Origin: Chloroflexus islandicus
Lineage (GTDB): Bacteria > Chloroflexota > Chloroflexia > Chloroflexales > Chloroflexaceae
Assembly (NCBI RefSeq): GCF_001650695.1
Contig: NZ_LWQS01000039.1
Location: 25,883-89,882, forward strand
DNA: 64,000 nucleotides
Direction of reading: 5' to 3'
Part shown: piece after piece, positions 27,382-35,341 of the stretch
Numbering within the stretch: position 1 is the stretch's first letter
Layout: every line of letters begins with the position of its first letter
Program-made: the position numbers and the translations under genes
Notes under the pieces: model-generated
What the model was told of the DNA's origin: nothing
The model's input: the letters and a program-made list of their open reading frames with translations, nothing else
The model's database searches: none

Positions 27382-29478
27382 ATGAGTCTCGCAAACGCAC
27401 CTGCGGCCCCTACGATCCCGTGGTTCGCTCAACCCCTCACACCATCAGGCTGGCTCAGCCATATCACCCGCGGCGAGCTGTTCCTGCTGCTCGCAAGCCT
27501 TGCCCTCTACCTCTACACCCGGCTTGCCAACCTGACGGCGTTTCCGATCTACTTCTTTTGCGATGAAGCAATCCATGGCGTGTTGGCCCGCGATCTGGTA
27601 GCCAACGGTTTTCGCGACAACAATGGCGTTTTGCTGCCACCGTACTTCCGCAACGCCGAAAAATGGAGCCTGAGCCTGAGCGTGTATCTCCATGCGCTCG
27701 GTATCATACTGTTCGGTTTTGATCAATCGGTTTGGCAGACACGCGCCACCTCAGTCTTCGCCAGCCTGCTCGCTCCGCTCGGCATTGCGGCGCTGCTCCG
27801 CTTTGGCTACCACGACCGGCGCTGGTGGCTCGGTATCCTCGTGCTCGGCGCCATGCCGGCATGGTTCATCCATGCGCGCACTGCGTTCGAGACGGTCTTG
27901 ATGGTCGCGTGCTATGCCGGTTTTTTGGCAGCATACATGGCCTACCGCACGTATGATGACCGCTGGATCGTGGCGACAATCTTGCTTGGCGCCGCAACCT
28001 TCTACAGCTATGCCAACGGTCAGGGAGTGATATTGGTCAGTGGTGTGCTCTTATTCCTCAGCGACATCCGTTACCATCTCAGCCGTCCACCCCAGCGCCT
28101 CTGGCTCGCCCTTGGGGCGCTTGCGCTCGCACTGGTGCCACTGATTCGTTTCCGTTGGCTCCACCCCGATGCGACGGTGGAACATTTGCGCACACTCAAT
28201 TCCTATTGGCTGAAACCGTTGCCACTCACCGAGAAGATCGAGCAATTTATTACCATCTATGCCCAAGGCCTCGATCCGCGTTACTGGTTTTGGCCTAACA
28301 CGATTGACCTCGACCGCCACCGTTTTCCCGATAGCGGCCATCTCCCGCTCTTTCTGTTGCCATTTGTGCTCATTGGCTTCGCAATTTGCGTATGGCGCTG
28401 GCGCGAATCGATCTACCGCTTGCCGATCGTTGCGCTCCTCGCCGCGCCGTTCAGCAGCGCCTTGGTGGGGATTGCCGTCACCCGCACGCTGGCAATGGTC
28501 ATTCCCGCAACTCTGCTGGCCGTGATTGGAGCCAGTTTCCTGATCGAACGGCTCACGCTCCGTTGGCAACGCCTCGTCACGCTGTTGTTCGGTCTCACCG
28601 TGGCGTTCAGCAGTTTGGTCATGCTACGCACCGCCGTGCTCGGCGGGTCGCTCTGGTTCCGCGACTACGGCCTGTACGGGATGCAGTACGGCGCGCAACA
28701 GCTCTTCGTCGAGACGATCCCCGATTTGCTGGCCCGCGATTCGCAAACGATTCTGCGCGTATCAACCGCATGGGCCAATAACCCGAACAGTTTTGTCGAT
28801 TTTTTCCTCACCCCGGCCCAACGTCGTCGCATTGAACTGATCACCATCGATGCGTATCTGTACCAGCGCCGTGATCTTAACCAACAACGCGATCTGTTCA
28901 TTATGACAGCAGCCGAATACGAGCGCGCGCAGCAAAGCGGCAAGTTCATCATCACGCCGCCCGAACAGATCATTCCTTATCCTGATGGTCGTCCGGGCTT
29001 TTACGTGGTACGGCTCGCGTATGTTGCCGACATTGACGAGATTCTTTCCGCTGAACGAGCCGCACGCGCTGCGCTGGTGGAAGAACCGCTCGTGGTTGGC
29101 GGGCAAGAGCTGATTGTCGCACATTCGCGGTTTGACATCGGCGGTATCGCCGATCTCTTCGATAGCGATCCGAACACGCTCGCGCGCGGTCTGGAAGCTA
29201 ATCCGCTCGTGATCGAACTGCGCTTTCCCAATCCCCAACCGATCAACGGGATCGAACTGACGCTGGGAACCATGGATCTCGACTTAACCGTAACGGTGAC
29301 CACCCCTGACGGCGAAACTCACGCCTTTCGCCAGCCCTACCGCGGAATGCCGCCGGATCCCACGGTGACGTTCGATCTCCCGCAACCGCTGCTGGCAACA
29401 ACCCTCCGGCTCGACATCTTCCAACAAGGGGCAGGGGAACCAGCGCACGTGCATGTGCGTGAAGTGCGCTGGCGGTGA
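27382..29478 (+). CDS. GT-C membrane glycosyltransferase with C-terminal beta-sandwich
   Basis: A 698-aa integral membrane protein with about ten to twelve helices over residues 30-420. The first lumenal loop holds the acidic pair FFCDEAIHG and the PPYFRNAEKWSLSLSVYLHA pattern (read in parts) of ArnT/PMT-like GT39/GT83 enzymes, which use polyprenyl-phosphate sugars. The last ~120 residues (DIGGIADLFDSDPNTLARGL, PINGIELTLG, ...HVREVRW) look like an F5/8 type C-like carbohydrate-binding sandwich outside the membrane. No good ribosome site precedes ATG 27382. It lies on the plus strand between two minus-strand pyrimidine-type genes. Acceptor unknown. Confidence 0.85.
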   Translation: MSLANAPAAPTIPWFAQPLTPSGWLSHITRGELFLLLASLALYLYTRLANLTAFPIYFFCDEAIHGVLARDLVANGFRDNNGVLLPPYFRNAEKWSLSLSVYLHALGIILFGFDQSVWQTRATSVFASLLAPLGIAALLRFGYHDRRWWLGILVLGAMPAWFIHARTAFETVLMVACYAGFLAAYMAYRTYDDRWIVATILLGAATFYSYANGQGVILVSGVLLFLSDIRYHLSRPPQRLWLALGALALALVPLIRFRWLHPDATVEHLRTLNSYWLKPLPLTEKIEQFITIYAQGLDPRYWFWPNTIDLDRHRFPDSGHLPLFLLPFVLIGFAICVWRWRESIYRLPIVALLAAPFSSALVGIAVTRTLAMVIPATLLAVIGASFLIERLTLRWQRLVTLLFGLTVAFSSLVMLRTAVLGGSLWFRDYGLYGMQYGAQQLFVETIPDLLARDSQTILRVSTAWANNPNSFVDFFLTPAQRRRIELITIDAYLYQRRDLNQQRDLFIMTAAEYERAQQSGKFIITPPEQIIPYPDGRPGFYVVRLAYVADIDEILSAERAARAALVEEPLVVGGQELIVAHSRFDIGGIADLFDSDPNTLARGLEANPLVIELRFPNPQPINGIELTLGTMDLDLTVTVTTPDGETHAFRQPYRGMPPDPTVTFDLPQPLLATTLRLDIFQQGAGEPAHVHVREVRWR

Positions 29479-29488
29479 AGATCACCGC

Positions 29489-30295
29489 CTATAGTCCCTC
29501 GGCAATCGCCTTGGCCCGCCGCAGATCGGCCATCAACGCACTGGCCAGCGCCACTGCCCGCGCACCGGCATTGAGCATTGCGCGGGCATGTTCCGGCGTG
29601 GCCACACCACCCATCCCGATTACCGGCGCCGCCACCGCAGCGGCCACCGCCGCAACCAGCCGCAACGCAATCGGAAAGATCGCCGGGCCGCCAAGGCGGC
29701 CATAGACCAGACTGCCATCAGCTTGAGGCATACAGGCCGGCAACCCGCCAATGAGCGCAATCGCATCAGCGCCAGCGGCGATGCTCGCCTGCGCCACCGC
29801 CACCGGATCGGGCAGCTCACCGGGCAACCGGACAAGGAGAGGAAGCAGCGTGGCCCGGCGGACAGCCGTGACCCGCTGGGCAGCTTCGGAAGCGGTCAGC
29901 GCCGGCAGCGCCAACTCAAAGCCGGCGATACCCGGCACATCGGTGAGTTCGGCGGCAACCGCCACCGCATCAGCGCCAGCAATACTGATCAGCACCGGCA
30001 CATGATAACTGGCCCAGCGGGGAGCCAACCGATCGCGCACCTGTTTGACGCCTAAACTCGCGCCGCCATGGTGATAGAGCACACCAGCGGGAGTAGCCAC
30101 CACCTGCGGCTGGCCACGCCTCCCGGCAATTGTCACGGTTGGGCAAATAATCGCGCCAAGACCATGATCGGCCTCAGGTTGCGCCAGCCCCAGCCAGCGG
30201 GCCACGCTGACCACATCGCCCAGACTACCGGCAGCAGCGATCACCGGTGTAGCGATAGTCAGGGTGTGCGGGTTGTGGGGAGCGAGGTCGATCAT
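29489..30295 (-). CDS. Dihydroorotate dehydrogenase-like protein lacking catalytic residues
   Basis: A 268-aa TIM-barrel protein recognisable as PyrD-like by the N-terminal TPVIAAAGSLG, the segment YGRLGGPAIFPIALRLVAAV (compare GGLSGPAI..) and the phosphate-binding VIGMGGVATPEHA. The usual catalytic loop ELNISCPN is FELALPAL, with no Cys or Asn. The FMN/orotate lysine motifs (VKATT and VKLSPN in Lactococcus PyrDB) are replaced by ICPTVT and VRLPGE. It is also about 40 residues shorter than PyrDB. It should not be annotated as active DHOD without proof. It may be a PyrK partner with altered chemistry or a structural relic. Confidence 0.72.
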   Translation of the reverse strand: MIDLAPHNPHTLTIATPVIAAAGSLGDVVSVARWLGLAQPEADHGLGAIICPTVTIAGRRGQPQVVATPAGVLYHHGGASLGVKQVRDRLAPRWASYHVPVLISIAGADAVAVAAELTDVPGIAGFELALPALTASEAAQRVTAVRRATLLPLLVRLPGELPDPVAVAQASIAAGADAIALIGGLPACMPQADGSLVYGRLGGPAIFPIALRLVAAVAAAVAAPVIGMGGVATPEHARAMLNAGARAVALASALMADLRRAKAIAEGL

Positions 30296-30359
30296 GATAC
30301 TGCAGAGCTGCGAACAAGGGGTTCAAGCGTGAACGATGGTTATTATATAACACGGTTGA

Positions 30360-30858
30360 CTACCGCGAGAGCGGGAGATTGCTTCGCCGCGCGGAGCGCG
30401 GCTCGCAATGACAGGCAAGGAGCGCGGCGTGTTCTGATGTCATTGCGAGGGAGCGGCGGCCAGCGAAGCTGGAAGCCGCTCGACCGAAACAATCTCCCAC
30501 TCTAGCGAGAGCGAACGCTGTGGGATTGCTCCCGCTCTCGTGGGGGATTGCTTCGCCTCGCTGTGCTCGGCTCGCAATGACAGCCGGGGAGCGGGAAGAC
30601 GCACAGCGCCCGCACCATCTCCCGCGACAGCGGAACGAACCCTCTCCGGCATCCCTCTCGTACTCGCGGGGGATGGCTGCGCCGCGCGCAGCGCCGCGTG
30701 TTCTGATGTCATTGCGAGGGAGCGGCGGCGGCCAGCGAAGCTGGGAGCCGCCCGACCGAAGCAATCTCCTGCTCTAGCGAGAGCGAACGCTGAGGGACTG
30801 CTCCCGCCCTCACGGCGGATGGCATCACCGCATTTTGCGCGGCTCGCAAAGACTTAGC
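30360..30858. repeat. TGTCATTGCGAG-bounded repeat cluster 1
   Basis: Fills most of the gap 30296-30868. It consists of several fragments carrying the words CTCGCAATGACA or TCATTGCGAGGGAGCGGCGG, GACCGAAGCAATCTCC and GGGGGATTGCTTCGCC in alternating orientation. The same words build the clusters at 45.2 and 50.2 kb. Open frames across it on both strands arise from the repeat and show no protein similarity. It abuts the 3' end of murE. Confidence 0.85.
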
Positions 30859-30868
30859 AGGAAGATGG

Positions 30869-32425
30869 TCAGCGCGACTCCTGTGATGACTCAGGCATCT
30901 CTACGTGGTTGCCATACCCAAGCTCGGCCAGCGCCCGTCGCGCCTCGCCCTCTTCATCCCACGGAATGGAATGATCGGCGTAGATGATACTGCCTTCGTG
31001 GCCCTTCCCCAACAGCAACACCAGATCGCCGGGCCGGGCCGCTGCTAGCGCCGCCCGAATCGCCTGCGCCCGGTCAGGAATACAGAGGTAGCCGCTGCCG
31101 GCCCGCTTGCCGGCCTGTTCAGCCCCGGCAGCGATCTGGGCAATGATCGCCTCGCGATCCTCGCCACGCGGATCTTCATCGGTCAACACCAGCAGATCGC
31201 ACATCCGGCCAGCAATCTCGCCCTGAATGGCACGCTTGGCGACATCGCGCTCGCCGGCGCTGCCAAAGACGGCAATCATCCGGCCCTGCACTTGTGGCCG
31301 GAGCATCGCAAAGATCTGCTCGAACGAATCGGGGTTATGCGCATAATCCACGATCACGCCAAACGGCTGGCCGGCATTAACCGGCGCCATCCGCCCGCGC
31401 GGCGCGCGCACGCTAGCCAACGCCGCGGCTGCCGTTGCCAGCGGAATACCCTGCGTGAGCGCCACCGTCAGCGCGGCGAGCGCATTGCTAGCGTTGAAGC
31501 GGCCGGGCAACGGTACCGTGAGGTCAGCTTCGCCCCACGGCGACGACACACGCACCACGCTGCCCATCGGGCCGCTCTGGATCAACCGCCCCTGCACCTC
31601 AGCCGGTTCGTTCAGACCGTAGCGGAGGCGGGTCGCAGTAGCAGGAGCGGCGGCGAGAAAGTGGTGATGGTTGGGATCATCGGCATTGACAATCGCCCAC
31701 GTTGGGCCGGCGCGTTCGGCGAGCAGGGCGAAGAGTTGCGCCTTATCGGCGCGGTACTGCTCAAACGAACCGTGATAATCAAGATGCTCGTGACCGATAT
31801 TGAGCATCACCGCCACGGCGAAGGCGCAGCCGACCAAACGGCCCCAGCGTGGTGAGAGCGCATGCGAGGTCGCCTCAATCACCGCCGTATCGCAACCGGC
31901 AGCGACCATCTCGCGCAGCAGCGCCTGCACTTCCGGCGCTTCCGGCGTACTCTGGCGGGTGTCGTTCGGCCAGCGCCGCGCCCCAATCTGAAAATCGACT
32001 GTGCTCATCATTCCCACCGCTCGTCCGGCAGCAGCCAAAAGCTGCGCGGTCAGATCGGTCGTGGTACTCTTGCCTTTGGTGCCGGTAATGCCAATCGTGA
32101 CCAGCGCTCGCCCCGGATAATCGTAGAACGCGGCGGCAAGCGGGGCCAGCGCCACACGGCTATCAGCCACCACCACCACCGGCACGCCGGCTGGTGCCGG
32201 CCCTTGCCAATAGCGCTGATCGACTACCAAAGCGGCAGCGCCGCGGCTGATCGCTTGGGCAAGGAACTGGTGGCCATCGCTGTGCTGGCCGCGGATCGCC
32301 ACAAACAAGCTGCCCGGCTCAACCCGGCGCGAGTCATAGACGAGCGAACGGATAGGAACGGCCAGATCGCCGATCACGTGTTGAACGGCGACACCGGGCA
32401 AGAGGTCAGCAAGCGTTTTGCTCAT
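30869..32425 (-). CDS. murE: UDP-MurNAc-tripeptide synthetase (MurE)
   Basis: A 518-aa Mur ligase adding the third amino acid, a diamino acid, to UDP-MurNAc-L-Ala-D-Glu. The ATP loop GITGTKGKSTTTDL is at about 112-125, the central domain has MLNIGHEHLDYHG, and the C-terminal domain has VDYAHNPDSFEQ. The specificity region reads TDEDPRGEDR where E. coli MurE (meso-DAP) has DNPR. Chloroflexus peptidoglycan is reported to contain L-ornithine, so an ornithine-specific enzyme is plausible, but this is inference. It follows the Fem-type gene by 40 nt. Cytoplasmic. Confidence 0.93.
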   Translation of the reverse strand: MSKTLADLLPGVAVQHVIGDLAVPIRSLVYDSRRVEPGSLFVAIRGQHSDGHQFLAQAISRGAAALVVDQRYWQGPAPAGVPVVVVADSRVALAPLAAAFYDYPGRALVTIGITGTKGKSTTTDLTAQLLAAAGRAVGMMSTVDFQIGARRWPNDTRQSTPEAPEVQALLREMVAAGCDTAVIEATSHALSPRWGRLVGCAFAVAVMLNIGHEHLDYHGSFEQYRADKAQLFALLAERAGPTWAIVNADDPNHHHFLAAAPATATRLRYGLNEPAEVQGRLIQSGPMGSVVRVSSPWGEADLTVPLPGRFNASNALAALTVALTQGIPLATAAAALASVRAPRGRMAPVNAGQPFGVIVDYAHNPDSFEQIFAMLRPQVQGRMIAVFGSAGERDVAKRAIQGEIAGRMCDLLVLTDEDPRGEDREAIIAQIAAGAEQAGKRAGSGYLCIPDRAQAIRAALAAARPGDLVLLLGKGHEGSIIYADHSIPWDEEGEARRALAELGYGNHVEMPESSQESR

Positions 32426-32465
32426 ACGGTATCTCTAGGGCTGAATCGTCAAGGACTGCAAACTA

Positions 32466-33524
32466 TTACCCGGCCAGTTTCCGCCGGGCCAGCGGGTAAA
32501 GCGGCGGCAGCAGCACCAGATCGAATGCGGGGACGAACCGCGCCACGCGCCCGCCAAAGCCTTTCTTAAAGCGATAGACCCCAATCAGTGGATCGTGCTG
32601 CGCCTCTTGTTCGAGCGCGGTACGGGTTGATTCATCGTGAGCGAATGCGGCCCGGCCCAACGCATCGGGGATTCCCCACAGATCGTAGCCGATGCACCCC
32701 AATTCGCGCGCCCACCGCAGCGCATGCCATTCGAGCAGATGGTTCGCGCCGCTGCGCAATCCGTCTGCGGTCGCGCCACTGTAGAGATAACGGCCATAGC
32801 GGGTATCGGCAAACACCAGATGGGCCGCTACCGCTGCACCGTTCAATTCAGCGATCAACAATCGCGCGCGCGGTTGGTGCAACTGCCATGCCGCAGTGTA
32901 ATAGCCGGCGCTGTGAATGCCAAAATCGGCCCGCGCTCCGGTCGCCTGCATGATAGCGTAAAACGTGGGCAAGTCAGCGGCTGATCCCACCCGCACCGTC
33001 ACACCAAGCCGTTCGGCGCGGCGAATATCGGCGCGGTGGCCTTTCGAGCAGGCAGCAAACAGAGCTTCTTCATCCGGTCGCAGATCAACCAGAATCGTGC
33101 TGCGCGGTTGGATCGTCTCTGCCATCGGCAACCGCTGCCGGCTCAGCCATGCCATCAGCGCGCCAGCCTCCGGCGCATCTTCCAACACATTCGGCTCCAG
33201 CCGGATCAGCACCGCCGCCATCTGCCAACCCAGCCGGCGCAGCGCGCGCAGCAACAGATCATCAATCGCCGGATCGCCGGTCAAGAGCGGCCCGCGCGGG
33301 ACATAGCCAAACGCCAAGCCGTAATAGCGCCGGAAGAGGATCTGCGCGCCGGCGACCATCGTGCCCGCCCGATCAGAGACCACCAGCCGCCGGTACTGCC
33401 AGCCAAACCGGGCCTTCAGCGCCCCCCATGGGCTGGCTTGGAGCAAATTGCCTTGGGGATGGGCCGCAACAAACGCATCCCACTGGGCCGGAGAGGGTTC
33501 CGCAACCAGCCACTGCCTACTCAT
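32466..33524 (-). CDS. FemABX-type peptidyltransferase
   Basis: A 352-aa protein with two tandem GNAT-like domains, as in FemX/MurM, which add amino acids from aminoacyl-tRNA to the peptide stem of lipid II to build the interpeptide bridge. Supporting features are the N-terminal WDAFVAAHPQGNLLQASPWG (family motif), the RRAERLGVTVR segment and YLYSGATADGLRSGANHLLEWHAL (read in parts) in the second GNAT fold. Its ATG overlaps the stop of the upstream PIG-L gene (ATGA), and murE follows, so the pair likely shapes cross-link chemistry. The amino acid added is unknown. Confidence 0.88.
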   Translation of the reverse strand: MSRQWLVAEPSPAQWDAFVAAHPQGNLLQASPWGALKARFGWQYRRLVVSDRAGTMVAGAQILFRRYYGLAFGYVPRGPLLTGDPAIDDLLLRALRRLGWQMAAVLIRLEPNVLEDAPEAGALMAWLSRQRLPMAETIQPRSTILVDLRPDEEALFAACSKGHRADIRRAERLGVTVRVGSAADLPTFYAIMQATGARADFGIHSAGYYTAAWQLHQPRARLLIAELNGAAVAAHLVFADTRYGRYLYSGATADGLRSGANHLLEWHALRWARELGCIGYDLWGIPDALGRAAFAHDESTRTALEQEAQHDPLIGVYRFKKGFGGRVARFVPAFDLVLLPPLYPLARRKLAG

Positions 33525-34330
33525 AGCCGCACCCACAGCCGCTCGGCGTAACGCAGCGGCGGCGACGCCACCTGCTCGGCATAGGCTATCACCGCCGCCG
33601 GCATCGCCGCAGCACCGCCGAAGAGCACCCCCAACTGGCTGGCATACGCGGCAATCGCAGCAATCTTAGCTGAAAGTGCCGGCTCATCAAGCGGGATAGA
33701 ATGAGGCGCATAGCGCTCTTGCCCAATCATCGCCAGCCGCTGCGCAACCGCGCCAGCGGTGCGCGCATAGGGAAAATCTTCGTAGTAAAAGCAGGCAGCG
33801 CCGCGCGCAAGCAGCGCAGCCGTAGCCGCGGCAAAGACCAACTGGTGATCGACGTGCATCCCCACCGCCAACGGCAGATAGAAAGCGGCGGCTGGATAAC
33901 GCTGCGCCAGCATCGCCACAAGGTCGGCGACATCTGCGGCAAGCGGATCGTCGCCTGCGGGGACGGCAAACAAGCTCGTCTCATCGAAGTAGGCATCAGG
34001 CTGGCGATAGATCGCATCAAGCGCCGGCCACAGCAGCGCATCCGCGCCGAGAATGCGCAGTGCTGCAGCATCTTCGACCCGGCGCTGGGCCACCACCGTG
34101 GCCGGCGGCAACCCCCAGCGTTCGTGCAACGATTGGGCAAAGGGACTAAACGGCGCGTCTGGCGGCGGACTGCCGCTACAGACATTCACCACCAGCACCG
34201 GCTCGCCGGCGGCGGTCGCGCGCGCAATCAAGCCGCCACAGGAAAGCGCCGCATCATCGAGATGCGGCGACAGCACGACATGGCGATAGCCGCCGGGCAA
34301 GGCCGCGGCGTGTTCGGTAACGAGCGGCAT
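33521..34330 (-). CDS. PIG-L/LmbE family deacetylase
   Basis: A 269-aa zinc-dependent N-deacetylase fold (GlcNAc-PI deacetylase/MshB/BshB relatives). The metal motif PHLDDAALSCGG is at residues 22-33 (usual form HPDDE), and a later HVDHQ motif at about 155 supplies another ligand. A substitution in the first motif (HLDDA for HPDDE) is common in the family. Members act on GlcNAc-containing small molecules or polysaccharide precursors. It is coupled by ATGA to the Fem gene and 6 nt after the HEAT gene, suggesting work on cell-envelope amino sugars; that is inference. Confidence 0.87.
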   Translation of the reverse strand: MPLVTEHAAALPGGYRHVVLSPHLDDAALSCGGLIARATAAGEPVLVVNVCSGSPPPDAPFSPFAQSLHERWGLPPATVVAQRRVEDAAALRILGADALLWPALDAIYRQPDAYFDETSLFAVPAGDDPLAADVADLVAMLAQRYPAAAFYLPLAVGMHVDHQLVFAAATAALLARGAACFYYEDFPYARTAGAVAQRLAMIGQERYAPHSIPLDEPALSAKIAAIAAYASQLGVLFGGAAAMPAAVIAYAEQVASPPLRYAERLWVRL

Positions 34331-34336
34331 ACAGCC

Positions 34337-35251
34337 TCAGAGGGTGTCAAGATCGAGTTCAGCGAGAGCGTCTTGCGCCGCCTGCGCGCGGGTCTCGTCA
34401 CGCGAGCGGGCAATCCGCTTGAGAATCCGGCGCGCATCAGGGCCGCCGACTTGGCCAAGCGCCCAGATCGCAGCCAGCGCAATCTCGGTATCATCATCGT
34501 CAACCAGCGGCAAGAGCGAAGGCAACAACTCGCGGCCATCTTCGCCAATCTCGCCGACGGCCCGCGCCGCTTCGTAGCGCAGCGCCGGCGAGGGGCTTTT
34601 CAACTCGCGCTCGATATAGGGGAACCAGCTCGGTCGCATCGAACGGCCCATCGCTAGAACTGCGCTCTCGCGCATCAGGATATCGTCCATGCTATAGGCC
34701 CGCCCGATCGCAGCCTGCGCCTCCCGCGAGCCAGCAAAATACCCCAGCGCCTCAATCGCCCGCCGCCGCACCTCAAGCGGCTGCTCAGGATCATCGGCAG
34801 CGTCGAGCAACGCCGTGTGCAGCCGCTCGCAGGCCTCAAGGGCCAGCTCGCCAATTTCGGCGCGGTAAGCAAAGCGGGCAAGGCTGAGCAACGCCGCAGC
34901 GCGCACCTCGCCGGCTGGGTCGTGAATCATCCGGATCAGCCGATCCATCATCTGCTCGTGGTCATCTTCCCACAAGCCTTCGATCGCCAGCACCCGAATC
35001 TCAGGGTCTTGGTCAGCCAAACAGGCGCGAAACACTGGCCGATAATCAAGCCGAACCTGTTCTTCGGCTAATTCGGCCAACAAGCGCATAATATGCCGTC
35101 GCCGGTCAAGGCCAAACCGCTGCCACTGCTCCCAGAAGATATACACACTCTCTGGGCCAAGATTCGCAAGCAGCTTCAGATCGAGACGGGTCGGAGCGTG
35201 TTCAGTGGCATCAAGTTGGGCAACCCGCTCGGCAAAACTTGGGGTCATCAT
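34337..35251 (-). CDS. HEAT-repeat protein
   Basis: A 304-aa all-helical protein. At least six repeats of ~30 residues are visible, with patterns such as DPEIRVLAIEGLWE, DPAGEVRAAALLSLARFA, PLEVRRRAIEALGYFA, SPALRYEAARAVGEIG and DTEIALAAIWALGQVG. HEAT solenoids are scaffolds for protein-protein contacts. No signal peptide or catalytic motif is seen, so it is cytoplasmic. It is first in the HEAT - PIG-L - Fem - MurE series with a 6-nt gap to the next gene, so a role in organising an envelope assembly complex is possible but unproven. Confidence 0.85.
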   Translation of the reverse strand: MMTPSFAERVAQLDATEHAPTRLDLKLLANLGPESVYIFWEQWQRFGLDRRRHIMRLLAELAEEQVRLDYRPVFRACLADQDPEIRVLAIEGLWEDDHEQMMDRLIRMIHDPAGEVRAAALLSLARFAYRAEIGELALEACERLHTALLDAADDPEQPLEVRRRAIEALGYFAGSREAQAAIGRAYSMDDILMRESAVLAMGRSMRPSWFPYIERELKSPSPALRYEAARAVGEIGEDGRELLPSLLPLVDDDDTEIALAAIWALGQVGGPDARRILKRIARSRDETRAQAAQDALAELDLDTL

Positions 35252-35263
35252 ATACCTGACAGG

Positions 35264-35298
35264 GATGAAGAGACGTTGCCGGGCAACGTCTCTTCATC
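35264..35298. repeat. Near-perfect 35-bp palindrome (hairpin family member)
   Basis: GATGAAGAGACGTTGCC (35264-35280) and its exact complement (35282-35298) flank one base. It lies between the 653-aa gene and the HEAT gene and could end or attenuate transcription, but there is no T-run. Its core GAGACGTTGCC/GGCAACGTCTC resembles the hairpin at 56660-56688, suggesting a dispersed family. Confidence 0.75.
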
Positions 35299-35341
35299 GT
35301 TACATAGGCTTGGATACGGTAACGATACGCAGCAACGTCGC

